DNA of 32,741 nt from positions 1-32,741 of the forward strand of contig OMIV01000268.1 of the NCBI GenBank assembly GCA_900299185.1. Reading direction: 5' to 3'. Position numbers and translations under genes: made by a program. The notes below the pieces were generated by a model. It was not told the DNA's origin. It ran no database searches and worked only from the letters and a program-made list of their open reading frames with translations. Position 1 is the first letter of the stretch. Each line of letters opens with the position of its first letter. The DNA comes from Planctomycetaceae bacterium. GTDB taxonomy: Bacteria; Planctomycetota; Planctomycetia; Planctomycetales; Planctomycetaceae. Positions 7,248 through 15,397 of the stretch are shown one piece after another.

Positions 7248-8984
7248 TTACTTTACGAGAATGACTTTCTCGCGCTTCCACAATGTCCCCAGCGGCACGC
7301 CTTGTCTTTGGATGTGCTCGATTGGCTGAAAGCCGACGGCTCTTAATTCGGCATCCGTTTGTCGGTCCGCTCGACGTTCATAAGTCAGCAGGAACAAAGC
7401 TCGAGCGAAGCGCGGATCGAAGGGCTCGATGCGCCAGCCGTGTTGTTGCACGGGGATGTTCTGATTCACGATCTCGCGCAGATGGAATTGATGTAGCACG
7501 GGCGCGACGGCGATAGCTTCATGATCGGGTACATGAGCTGCGACTCGTTCCCACATCGAACGCGAGAAGGAGTCGCCCCAATAATTGATTTCGAGACCCA
7601 GACTTGATGCTCCACGCAATCCCCCAACGAGGCCGCCGTAATAGCTCAACCAATACGGACCAACTGAGAACAAGCCGGAAAGCATCATCAGCAATGCGGC
7701 GGCGAGGCCAATTGCCGGACGTCGCACATGGGCGTGTAGCAATTCATACAATCGCGTTCCGCCGATGCCGGCAAAGATGGCCCAACTGATGAAGCTCGGT
7801 AGGAAAAGTCGTTCTCCGTCGTAAACGGCAACGCTGGTGCTGAAGAGGCAGAGCGGGGCCAACATGGTGAGCACTAGAAGTGCGATTCGGGGATCGGTCA
7901 GCAACTGCTTTCGCTGGGACACGAAGCCCCATGCTCCCAGTAACACCAAGGCCAATGGCAGCGTCGCCAAGAACATGACCCAGGGGTAATGCCAAGGGAC
8001 GTCTCGATCGGCGTAGATGGTTCCGAAGTAGTAGCACTTCAGAGCGACGCGATCGGTGCTACGACCCAGGAACGCCAGCAAATTGTCGGGAATCTTGAGC
8101 CATAGCCACGGCCATCCCAACCAGAACACGGCGAAGCCAGTTGTTCCCCAAATGGCGATCGGGCGAACGGCTTTCGCGCGCCAGAACCACAACGCCCACA
8201 CGATGACTACCGGTGGCAAGAGCACGAATTGAATCTTCGTCAGCGCGACGAGTCCTAGCAGTACTCCAGTGAGAACGGCTGCCAATGCTGTGGGTGTCGC
8301 CGATGCTACATCGGAGAGATTGCTTGGCTGGTCGGACAAGTGCGATGCATGGCTCTGAGTCACAGGCTTGGGCCAAGTCTGTGCGATGCCTAGCACGGCC
8401 AAGGTCCACATCAGATTCAAGACCGTTTCGAGCGAGGCCAGATGAGCGTGACCAAAGAGTCTCGGCATACAGACCAATGCGAGTGCTGCGATCATCCCGG
8501 CCCGTCGCCCGAAGTGCTTGCTCGTGAAAAGGCCAATCACGAAGACCGTCAGTGCAAAAGCAACTGCGGAACCGGTCCGAGCTAGCAGTGTGATGAATGC
8601 TCCCGTCAGACCCGTTGCAGGGAGTGACTTGGCGGCTAGTTCTTGAAAGATCCCCAACCAGATTCGGCCTAATGGCGGATGGTCTGGGTTGTAGCCGTCA
8701 GTTGTGAAGACCTCGCGAGCGATCTCGGGATCGAAGATGAATCCGCCATAAGCCGACAGGGCTTGGACATAGAACGCTCCCATTTGCACGTTGAAGGATT
8801 CGTCTAATGTGATGCCCGGTCCTTCAAAGCCGCGCGGCCAACTGGTGCTGGGGTCCAGAGTCAGCAAGATTGCGATCAACGTTACGACGGCGATCAGAAA
8901 TGGTCCCAGCCAGATCCGTTGATGGTCGCTGTCTGGATGAAGATGTTGAGTCATCAACGGGGCCTGGATGTTGGGGATGGGCAT
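7248..8984 (-). CDS. GT39/ArnT-like integral membrane glycosyltransferase
   Basis: This is a 578-residue polytopic membrane protein of the GT-C fold class, which transfers a sugar from a polyprenyl-phosphate donor to a lipid, protein or glycan on the outer face of the membrane. The first periplasmic loop has ITLDESFNVQ (D61-E62, the usual catalytic acidic pair), followed by GYNPDHPPLGRIW (about 98-110), a hallmark of this family. About nine hydrophobic segments follow, then a soluble C-terminal part of about 100 residues. ATG codons at 8984 and 8954 are both possible; neither has a strong ribosome site. The same-strand HAD-UbiA gene could make a polyprenyl-phosphate sugar donor for it, but donor and acceptor are not shown by the sequence. 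Confidence 0.82.
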   Translation of the reverse strand: MPIPNIQAPLMTQHLHPDSDHQRIWLGPFLIAVVTLIAILLTLDPSTSWPRGFEGPGITLDESFNVQMGAFYVQALSAYGGFIFDPEIAREVFTTDGYNPDHPPLGRIWLGIFQELAAKSLPATGLTGAFITLLARTGSAVAFALTVFVIGLFTSKHFGRRAGMIAALALVCMPRLFGHAHLASLETVLNLMWTLAVLGIAQTWPKPVTQSHASHLSDQPSNLSDVASATPTALAAVLTGVLLGLVALTKIQFVLLPPVVIVWALWFWRAKAVRPIAIWGTTGFAVFWLGWPWLWLKIPDNLLAFLGRSTDRVALKCYYFGTIYADRDVPWHYPWVMFLATLPLALVLLGAWGFVSQRKQLLTDPRIALLVLTMLAPLCLFSTSVAVYDGERLFLPSFISWAIFAGIGGTRLYELLHAHVRRPAIGLAAALLMMLSGLFSVGPYWLSYYGGLVGGLRGASSLGLEINYWGDSFSRSMWERVAAHVPDHEAIAVAPVLHQFHLREIVNQNIPVQQHGWRIEPFDPRFARALFLLTYERRADRQTDAELRAVGFQPIEHIQRQGVPLGTLWKREKVILVK

Positions 8985-9130
8985 CAACGTGCGGGGTAGT
9001 CAGTCCTCGCTGTCGCTAGGAGCAACAAGAACTGAGCCCTGGACGAGGTTCGGAAAACCCATGCTAAGACTCGTCGAGCAGACTCCAAGTGACCTCGGTG
9101 GCGAGTGTTCGATGGGGCCTTCAGAATGCC

Positions 9131-9150
9131 GCCGTCAGTTTAATGACGGC
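9131..9150. repeat. Hairpin between divergent genes
   Basis: GCCGTCA and TGACGGC form a perfect 7-bp stem around GTTTAA. It lies about 50 bases upstream of the prenyltransferase start, in the 218-base gap between the divergent glycosyltransferase and prenyltransferase genes. It may be an operator or a 5' UTR hairpin; nothing else recognisable lies in this gap. Confidence 0.3.
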
Positions 9151-9202
9151 CTCGTCTTCGTCGCCTAAATCATCTCGCTTCTGGCCTATTTGAGACCAAC
9201 CT

Positions 9203-10117
9203 GTGACCACAGCCCCGTCACCTATCGAGTCGCTGCCATCACCGAATTTGCTGGCTCGGATCAAGCATGTGCTCGAACTCATCCGCTTCAGTCACACGAT
9301 CTTCGCGCTGCCGTTCGCGCTGCTCGCGGCGGTGCTTGCATGGCAGCGTGAGGGCACCGAGTTTCGTTGGCAGGATCTCGTCGGGATCTTGGTGTGTATG
9401 GTCTTTGCTCGGTCGGCGGCGATGGCATTCAATCGCGTCGCCGATCACAAGTTCGATGGCGACAACCCGCGCACCGAGAAGCGGCATATCCCGGCGGGTC
9501 TTTTGCCGATCGGTTTCGTAAAAGCCTTCACGATCGTGTGCTCGCTGGCGTTTATCGTTTCGACGCTGATCTTCTTGCCGAAGCAACTGCCGATCATCCT
9601 GTCGGTGCCGGTGTTACTTTTTTTACTCGGGTACTCGTATGCCAAACGCTTTACGCAGTGGTGCCACTATTGGTTGTCGTTGGCGCTGATGCTCTCGCCG
9701 ATCGCTGCTTGGATCGCGGTGCGAGATGAGATCGCTGTCGAACCCGCTTTGCTCGGAGCGGTGATTTTCTTCTGGGTCGGCGGCTTCGACATCATCTATG
9801 CGTGTCAGGACGCGGACTTCGATCGCGAACGCCGCTTGCACAGCGTGCCCGCTCGCTGGGGCATTCGAGGAGCACTTCGCATCGCGCTGGTCAGCCACTT
9901 GCTGACGATCGCCGCTCTGTTTGTGTTTTGGCACTTCGCGGGACTGGGCTATGTGTTCTTGGCCGGAGTGATCGCGGTCTCGCTGCTGCTGATCTACGAG
10001 CACACGCTCGTCCGGCCGGACGATCTCACGCGAGTCAACATCGCGTTCTTCAACGTCAACGCGGTTGTGAGCATCGGCTTGTTCGCAGTCGGGGGGCTGG
10101 ATCTTTGGCTGAGGTAG
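9203..10117 (+). CDS. mqnP: UbiA-family aromatic prenyltransferase, MqnP type
   Basis: This is a 304-residue membrane prenyltransferase. Both metal-binding Asp motifs are complete: NRVADHKFDGDNPRTEKR (N77, D81, D85) and DIIYACQDADFDRERRLHS (D196, D203, D207). About eight to nine hydrophobic helices fill the rest. The NPRT and LHSVPARWG wording fits the UbiA-like subfamily that prenylates the aromatic intermediate of menaquinone made by the futalosine route (MqnP); 4-hydroxybenzoate prenyltransferase UbiA is the alternative. The start is GTG, with only a weak purine stretch before it and no better in-frame codon downstream before the conserved part. Unlike the HAD-UbiA protein nearby, nothing is missing. 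A repeat element separates it from the following dehydrogenase. Confidence 0.85.
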   Translation: MTTAPSPIESLPSPNLLARIKHVLELIRFSHTIFALPFALLAAVLAWQREGTEFRWQDLVGILVCMVFARSAAMAFNRVADHKFDGDNPRTEKRHIPAGLLPIGFVKAFTIVCSLAFIVSTLIFLPKQLPIILSVPVLLFLLGYSYAKRFTQWCHYWLSLALMLSPIAAWIAVRDEIAVEPALLGAVIFFWVGGFDIIYACQDADFDRERRLHSVPARWGIRGALRIALVSHLLTIAALFVFWHFAGLGYVFLAGVIAVSLLLIYEHTLVRPDDLTRVNIAFFNVNAVVSIGLFAVGGLDLWLR

Positions 10118-10131
10118 CGATGCAGGTGCCT

Positions 10132-10222
10132 GATGGGAGATGGGACGATTGGGACCGATGAGACGGATGTGTTGAAGGCGGTAGTAAGTCCAATTCGTCG
10201 CATGCGTCCTATACGTATCATT
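10132..10222. repeat. Nonamer inverted-repeat element, intergenic copy
   Basis: The left part (10132-10165) is a run of degenerate 9-base units of the type TGGGACGAT. The right part (about 10196-10222) holds units of the opposite sense, such as GTCCTATAC. A 21-base stretch at 10140-10160 is the exact reverse complement of 11629-11649 inside the next gene. The element lies just upstream of the ribosome site of the dehydrogenase gene. Confidence 0.7.
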
Positions 10223-10270
10223 GATTCTGCAACGCGGTTCGGTCGCGCAACTCATGAGGAGTCTTTTCCA

Positions 10271-13200
10271 ATGCGTGCTTTGCTGTCGAGCATCTGTGTC
10301 GTTTTTCTGACAGCCGCTTGCGTCGCGGCGGATCGTACTCCCGCGCCGTTGTCTCCCGAGCAAGCTGTGAAGAACATGATCGTGCCGGAAGGCTTCAAGG
10401 TGTCGCTCGTGGCGAGCGAGCCGGACATCGTGCAGCCGGTCTCGTTTTGCTTTGACGATCGAGGCCGCATTATCGCTCTGGAAGTCTTCAACTACGGCGA
10501 GTGGCAGCCGACGGGCAAGGACCGCGTTGTCATTCTCGAAGACAAAGATGGCGACGGACGGCATGAGACTCGGACGGTCTTTTTTGAGGGGCTCAATTAC
10601 GCGACCGGCATCGAGTATGGCTTTGGCGGCTATTGGGTGATGTCGGTCCCGAACCTCTATTTCATTCCCGACAGGAACGGCGACGACAAACCCGATGGCC
10701 CGCCCGAAGTGCTGTTTGATGGCTTTGGCTACAAGGAGAGTCGGCACAATCTCGCGAACGGCTTTACGTGGGGGCCTGATGGCTGGCTCTATTTCGGGCA
10801 CGGTCGCACGAGCCCGTCAGATGTCGGTCGGCCCGGCACTCCGGGCGAGAAGCGAACGCACTCCGATGGCGGAGTTTGTCGCATTCATCCGACGAAGCTC
10901 GTGTTCGAGAACTTCGCCGATGGAACAACTAATCCATGGGGCGTCGACTTCGATGACTATGGGCAATGCTTCGTCTCGAACTGCGTCAATCCGCATCTGT
11001 TTCATGTGATTCAGGGGGCTCATTACGAGCCGTGGCGCAATCGTCCGTCGAGCCTCTATGCCTACGAGCGGATCCCGACGATCGCCGACCACTTGCACTA
11101 CCCGGTCAATCAACCGAAGGCGATGCGCGGCGAGACTCCCGAGACGCTCGCGATGGGTGGCGGGCATGCTCACTGCGGGACGTTGATCTATCTAGGCGGT
11201 GCGTTTCCCGAGCGGTACCGCAACAGCGTCTTCATGTGCAACGTGCATGGTCGGCGGATCAACAACGACATCCTGAAGAGGTCGGGCTCGGGCTATGTGG
11301 CCTCGCACGGACCGGACTTCATGATCTCGGGCGATCCGTGGTTCATGGGAGTCACTCTGAGGACCGGTCCCGACGGAGCGATCTATGTCAGCGATTGGTC
11401 CGATACCGGCGAGTGTCACACCTATAAGCCAGACCGCAGCAGCGGGCGAATTTATCGGATCAGCTATGAGGGCGGGGCGGTTGGTTCTGCTGGGACGAAG
11501 GGGGCCAATGGGAATGGGACGCAGGCGACCGATGCGACGAATGCGAATGGGAAGAGCAATGAGACGGGCGCTGCCGGGCCCGTTGCTGGAGCTGATGTCT
11601 CAGTCGCTGCCGACAAGTCCATACGTCCCATCGGTCCCAATCGTCCCATTCCCAGCACTCCCATAGATCCCAAAACAGCCGCTGCCGCAAAGCTTCCCTT
11701 GAGCGACCGCACCGACGCCGAACTGGTGCAGTTGCAATTACATCCCAACGACTGGTTTGTGCGACACGCGCGGCGGTTGTTGCAGGAGCGTCGACGCAAT
11801 GGCCAAATCGCGAAGGCAACAACCGCGACACTCATTCGATGGTCAAAGCCAGACAGTGGACTGCCCACTGATCGCCGCTTGCGAGCGTTGTGGGCGCGAT
11901 ATGCAATCGCCGAGCTGTTCGTTCCTGAGATGGAAGAGTTGCTTGCCGATCGTGACGAACACATCCGTGCGTGGGGCGTGAGGTTTCTCGCGATGACAGT
12001 TCCTCCGAGTGGAGCGACTTCGTTCCGGGTGCGGATCAAAGAACCGGCGTTTTCACCGGTTGGCTCAAAGCCGCATGAGCAGCTTGATTCTTTACTTAGA
12101 GTCATCGAGCGCGACGCGGAAGATGAGCGACGGTCAAAGACTCCGAGTTTGTTTCAGCTCGCACAGGATGATCCATCCCCCGTCGTTCGACTGGCGTTGG
12201 CATCAGCGTTGCAGCCGGTCGCCTTTCCAAAATTTCGCCCGAGGTTGAGGCAGTACATGGCGTTGTTGAGTCACGCCGAAGACGCAACCGATTCGAATTT
12301 GCCGCTGATGTATTGGTATGGCGTTGAGCCGCTCGTAAAGAACGACGCCAATGCCTTTATCGCACTCATCGCGAATTCTGCCATTCCTAAGATCCGAGAG
12401 TTTGGAGCACGTCGTTTCGTCGATCATGCGCTGACGCTGAAGGAAGAAGCCTCGTATGAGCCACTTGTCGCTGAGCTCGGGACTGCGAAGGACGAAGCCG
12501 CGCGCGACTTGCTCAATGGGACGCGAGAGGCACTGCGAGGTCGGAAGCGGATCGCGATGCCGAGCAACTGGCCGGCGACTTATGCGAAGCTCAAGGCGAG
12601 TTCTGACCCTGAGGTACGAAAACTTACAGCCTCGCTCGCTGTGACGTTCGGAGATCCGGCGGTTATCGCTGACTTACGGACGACGGCTTCTTCAAAGGAT
12701 GCCAAAAGCAATGAGCGAGTCGCGGCGATCGAGTTGCTGCGGGATCAAGCTCAAGCGGATCTCGGCGCGTTCTTGCTGACGCTGCTCGATGACAAAGACG
12801 TCCGCCGCGCGACGGTGCGAGCACTGGCTTCAACTCCGCATGCGCAGACTCCGAGTCAGCTTGTCTCGCGTTACTCGGGCTTCTCGACGGAAGAGAAACA
12901 AGACGCGGTAGCAACTCTTACCTCGCGCAAAGATTGGTCGCTCGCGCTGCTGGATGCCGTCGAGAAGAAGTCGGTGCCGAGAAACGATGTCTCGGCTTAT
13001 GCCGCTCGGCAGATGCACGCGTTTGGGGATGACGCTCTCACAAAGAAGCTTCGAACGGTGTGGGGCGAGATCCGCGACTCAGCGCCCGAGAAACAGCAGC
13101 AGATTGCGAAGCTGAAATCACAACTCTCACCGGCCAGCTTGAAGAACGCAGACCTCGCGATGGGCAAAGTGCTCTTCAAGAAAACGTGCCAGCAATGCCA

Positions 13201-13546
13201 TCGGCTGTTCGGAGAAGGCGGCACGATCGGGCCGGACATCACGGGCTCGAATCGCACAAACCTCGATTACTTGCTGGGCAACATCATCGACCCCAGTGCC
13301 GAGATCGGTCGCGACTACCGCATGTCGATCGTCACGACTCAGCAAGGCCGAGTCGTCACTGGCTTGCAGGTCGAGAGCACACCAACGCGACTCACACTCC
13401 AAACGGCGACCGAGAAGATCGTACTCGATCGCAACGACATCGAAGAGATCAAAGAGTCGCCGCTGTCGATCATGCCCGAAGGCCAATTGAACTCGTTGTC
13501 GAAGGACGACATCCGCGATCTGATCGGCTTCTTAAGCACGCCGTGA
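10271..13546 (+). CDS. PVC-type membrane-bound dehydrogenase with HEAT repeats and haem domain
   Basis: This is a 1091-residue exported protein. A signal peptide (core ALLSSICVVFLTAACVAA) precedes a beta-propeller dehydrogenase domain (about residues 30-395; blocks GFKVSLVASEPD, LANGFTWGPDGWLYFGHG, GPDGAIYVSDWSD). A low-complexity linker (about 398-475), a helical HEAT-like region (about 480-930) and a C-terminal haem-binding domain with CQQCH (973-977) follow. Such proteins are typical of planctomycetes and are thought to oxidise sugars or alcohols in the periplasm; the substrate is unknown. The ATG at 10271 is chosen because GAGGAG lies about 9 bases before it and the signal peptide starts there; the frame is open further upstream through a repeat element. 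The linker is itself built from that repeat. A DUF1501 gene follows, probably co-transcribed. Confidence 0.92.
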   Translation: MRALLSSICVVFLTAACVAADRTPAPLSPEQAVKNMIVPEGFKVSLVASEPDIVQPVSFCFDDRGRIIALEVFNYGEWQPTGKDRVVILEDKDGDGRHETRTVFFEGLNYATGIEYGFGGYWVMSVPNLYFIPDRNGDDKPDGPPEVLFDGFGYKESRHNLANGFTWGPDGWLYFGHGRTSPSDVGRPGTPGEKRTHSDGGVCRIHPTKLVFENFADGTTNPWGVDFDDYGQCFVSNCVNPHLFHVIQGAHYEPWRNRPSSLYAYERIPTIADHLHYPVNQPKAMRGETPETLAMGGGHAHCGTLIYLGGAFPERYRNSVFMCNVHGRRINNDILKRSGSGYVASHGPDFMISGDPWFMGVTLRTGPDGAIYVSDWSDTGECHTYKPDRSSGRIYRISYEGGAVGSAGTKGANGNGTQATDATNANGKSNETGAAGPVAGADVSVAADKSIRPIGPNRPIPSTPIDPKTAAAAKLPLSDRTDAELVQLQLHPNDWFVRHARRLLQERRRNGQIAKATTATLIRWSKPDSGLPTDRRLRALWARYAIAELFVPEMEELLADRDEHIRAWGVRFLAMTVPPSGATSFRVRIKEPAFSPVGSKPHEQLDSLLRVIERDAEDERRSKTPSLFQLAQDDPSPVVRLALASALQPVAFPKFRPRLRQYMALLSHAEDATDSNLPLMYWYGVEPLVKNDANAFIALIANSAIPKIREFGARRFVDHALTLKEEASYEPLVAELGTAKDEAARDLLNGTREALRGRKRIAMPSNWPATYAKLKASSDPEVRKLTASLAVTFGDPAVIADLRTTASSKDAKSNERVAAIELLRDQAQADLGAFLLTLLDDKDVRRATVRALASTPHAQTPSQLVSRYSGFSTEEKQDAVATLTSRKDWSLALLDAVEKKSVPRNDVSAYAARQMHAFGDDALTKKLRTVWGEIRDSAPEKQQQIAKLKSQLSPASLKNADLAMGKVLFKKTCQQCHRLFGEGGTIGPDITGSNRTNLDYLLGNIIDPSAEIGRDYRMSIVTTQQGRVVTGLQVESTPTRLTLQTATEKIVLDRNDIEEIKESPLSIMPEGQLNSLSKDDIRDLIGFLSTP
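11484..11675. repeat. Nonamer inverted-repeat element inside the dehydrogenase gene
   Basis: The left arm (about 11487-11575) has units like TGGGACGAA and the right arm (11622-11675) has units like GTCCCATCG. TGGGAATGGGACG at 11509-11521 is the exact reverse complement of 11642-11654. The 9-base period keeps the reading frame, and the protein shows a three-residue periodicity such as RPIGPNRPI. It encodes the linker between the propeller and HEAT-like domains. Confidence 0.75.
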
Positions 13547-13678
13547 TTTGCTCGGTCGAGTGCCTTCGTTTGATAACCTCAGATTTGAGTACCACTCATT
13601 GACGGTCGATGAATCTCTCAGCTATTCGATCCGCAGAATCTTTGCCGTCGAACACTTTCACTCTTAGGGACCGTCTCC

Positions 13679-15058
13679 ATGTTGCAGCTCAACACCGGCA
13701 GCGTTGGCACCAATTGCTCGGGACATTCGCGCCGCACGGCTCTCAAGGCGGGGTTTCTCGGACTGTCCGGGTTGACGATGGGCGACCTGTTGCGACTCCG
13801 AGCGGAAGGCGCGGCGGCGGACACGGGCAAATCAATCGTGCTTGTGTGGCTAGACGGAGGGCCATCTCAGTTGGAGTCGTACGATCCAAAAACTGAGGCT
13901 CCGATCGAGTACCGAGGCCCCTTCAAAGCCATTGAGACCAACGTGCCCGGCATCTTCGTTTCCGAGCTGTTGGCGCGTGAGGCTCGGCATGCGGACAAGA
14001 TGGCTTTGATCCGCTCGGTGCGACACGGCAATGGCGACCACTTTGCCGGAGCCCATTGGATGCTGACGGGTCGCTTCGGTTCGACGTCGGTCGATCTGCC
14101 GCAGAAGTTTCCATCGCTCGGCTCGTACATCGCCAAAGTCAAAGGCCCGCGCAAGGCCGGCATGCCCGCTTATGTCGGTCTGCCCGCTGCCGAGAGCGTC
14201 TATCTCTTCCCCGGCTATCAGGGAGCTGCGTATCTGGGAGCGGCTTACAACCCCTTCGATGTCGACCGCGCGAATAGCTATCTCTCGCATGCTTCGACTC
14301 ACATCAAGGTCGGGAAGCCTGCTTGCCTCGACAGCCTCACGACCAAGGAGACCGAACGAACTGGCGACCGAGCGAGCTTGCTGACGTCGCTCGATAAGTT
14401 CGAACGCAAGGCTGACTCAACGCGTTTGATGGACTCGATGGACAAGTACCAGCAATCGGCGATGTCGATGATTCTTAGCGGCAAAGCCAAAGAGGCGTTC
14501 AATCTGGAACTCGAAGATCCGCGACTGATCGACAAGTACGGCGACAATCCGTGGGGCCGCTACACCTTGATGGCTCGCCGTGCGGTCGAGGCAGGTGTCA
14601 CATTTGTGACAGTGGATATGCCGCACTGGGATCATCACTCCGACTTAGAGAAAGGGCACGCCAATAACTTCCGCGCAATGGATACCGCCGTTGGAGCGTT
14701 GATTGATGATCTCGACCTGCGCGGCCTGCTCGATTCGACGATGGTCGTCGTGATGGGAGAATTTGGACGTACGCCGAGGATCAACAGCGGTCAGCCGGGT
14801 ACTCCGATTCCCGGTCGCGATCACTGGGGCGATGCGATCTCGGTGATGATCGCTGGCGGCGGCATCAAAGGCGGGCAAGTCATCGGTGCCACGAACAGCA
14901 AAGCCGAGTTCCCGGTCGATCGCCCACTCAAGCCCGCCGATGTCCTCGCGACGATCTACTACCAACTCGGCATCGACCACACGCAGACCTTCAACGACTT
15001 CGCCGGCCGCCCCATCCCAATCCTGCCCGAAGGCGAGCCGATTCGCGAGTTGGTCTAA
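13679..15058 (+). CDS. DUF1501 protein with twin-arginine signal
   Basis: This is a 459-residue protein of the DUF1501 family, which has an alkaline phosphatase/sulfatase-like fold and is very abundant in planctomycetes; the reaction is not established. The N-terminus has HSRRTALKAGFLGLSGLTMG, a Tat-type signal. Family blocks are LVWLDGGPSQLESYDPK, HGNGDHFAGAHWMLTG, VDMPHWDHHS, VVMGEFGRTPRIN and GRDHWGDAISVMIAGGGIKGG. The length is normal. The ATG has AGGGA about 9 bases upstream. It follows the PVC dehydrogenase after 132 bases in the same orientation, so a shared transcript and a joint role in processing a polymer or sugar outside the cytoplasm is a reasonable inference. Confidence 0.92.
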   Translation: MLQLNTGSVGTNCSGHSRRTALKAGFLGLSGLTMGDLLRLRAEGAAADTGKSIVLVWLDGGPSQLESYDPKTEAPIEYRGPFKAIETNVPGIFVSELLAREARHADKMALIRSVRHGNGDHFAGAHWMLTGRFGSTSVDLPQKFPSLGSYIAKVKGPRKAGMPAYVGLPAAESVYLFPGYQGAAYLGAAYNPFDVDRANSYLSHASTHIKVGKPACLDSLTTKETERTGDRASLLTSLDKFERKADSTRLMDSMDKYQQSAMSMILSGKAKEAFNLELEDPRLIDKYGDNPWGRYTLMARRAVEAGVTFVTVDMPHWDHHSDLEKGHANNFRAMDTAVGALIDDLDLRGLLDSTMVVVMGEFGRTPRINSGQPGTPIPGRDHWGDAISVMIAGGGIKGGQVIGATNSKAEFPVDRPLKPADVLATIYYQLGIDHTQTFNDFAGRPIPILPEGEPIRELV

Positions 15059-15397
15059 GCTCGACTTGCGCTGCCGCTGTGAACTTCGACGAATGACTGC
15101 AAGCCAAGCGGCAATTGTCGAGCGACGGAAAGGTGCCGAGATTTACTCTCGGAATGGCGTCGTCTCTGCTGGTAGTCCGATCGCGACTACGAAATATGGC
15201 AGACTGACTTAGGCGTCTCTGAAACGAGGTCGGTCCGTAACACTCGCTCCCAATGTCTACTCGTCTTATCTGTGTGAGGTACATCCGTGGGAGTGAGAAT
15301 GGGCAGATCGAGCATCTCTCAGCCAATCCTCACTCACTCGGATATACCCCACACGGACGACGCGATCTGATGAATCGGGTCACTACGAACGACGGAC
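15059..15397. other. 339-base gap between convergent genes
   Basis: No gene is visible. The gap separates the ends of the DUF1501 gene and valS. Its only clear structure is the imperfect inverted repeat at 15269-15357. Confidence 0.6.
15269..15357. repeat. Imperfect 29-bp inverted repeat
   Basis: The arms at 15269-15297 and 15329-15357 match at 24 of 29 positions with a 31-base spacer. No T-run follows. It sits between convergent genes and may end transcription from both sides, or be the remnant of a small mobile repeat. Confidence 0.55.

Noticed and set aside
9036-9110. tRNA-like GGTTCGGAAAACC stretch
   Set aside because: No acceptor stem, anticodon arm or D-arm could be folded around it.
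9623-10801. Long open frame on the minus strand (392 codons) across the prenyltransferase and dehydrogenase genes
   Set aside because: It is antisense to two well-conserved proteins, is very rich in Arg, His, Gln and Asp with no family pattern, and is explained by codon bias of the true genes.
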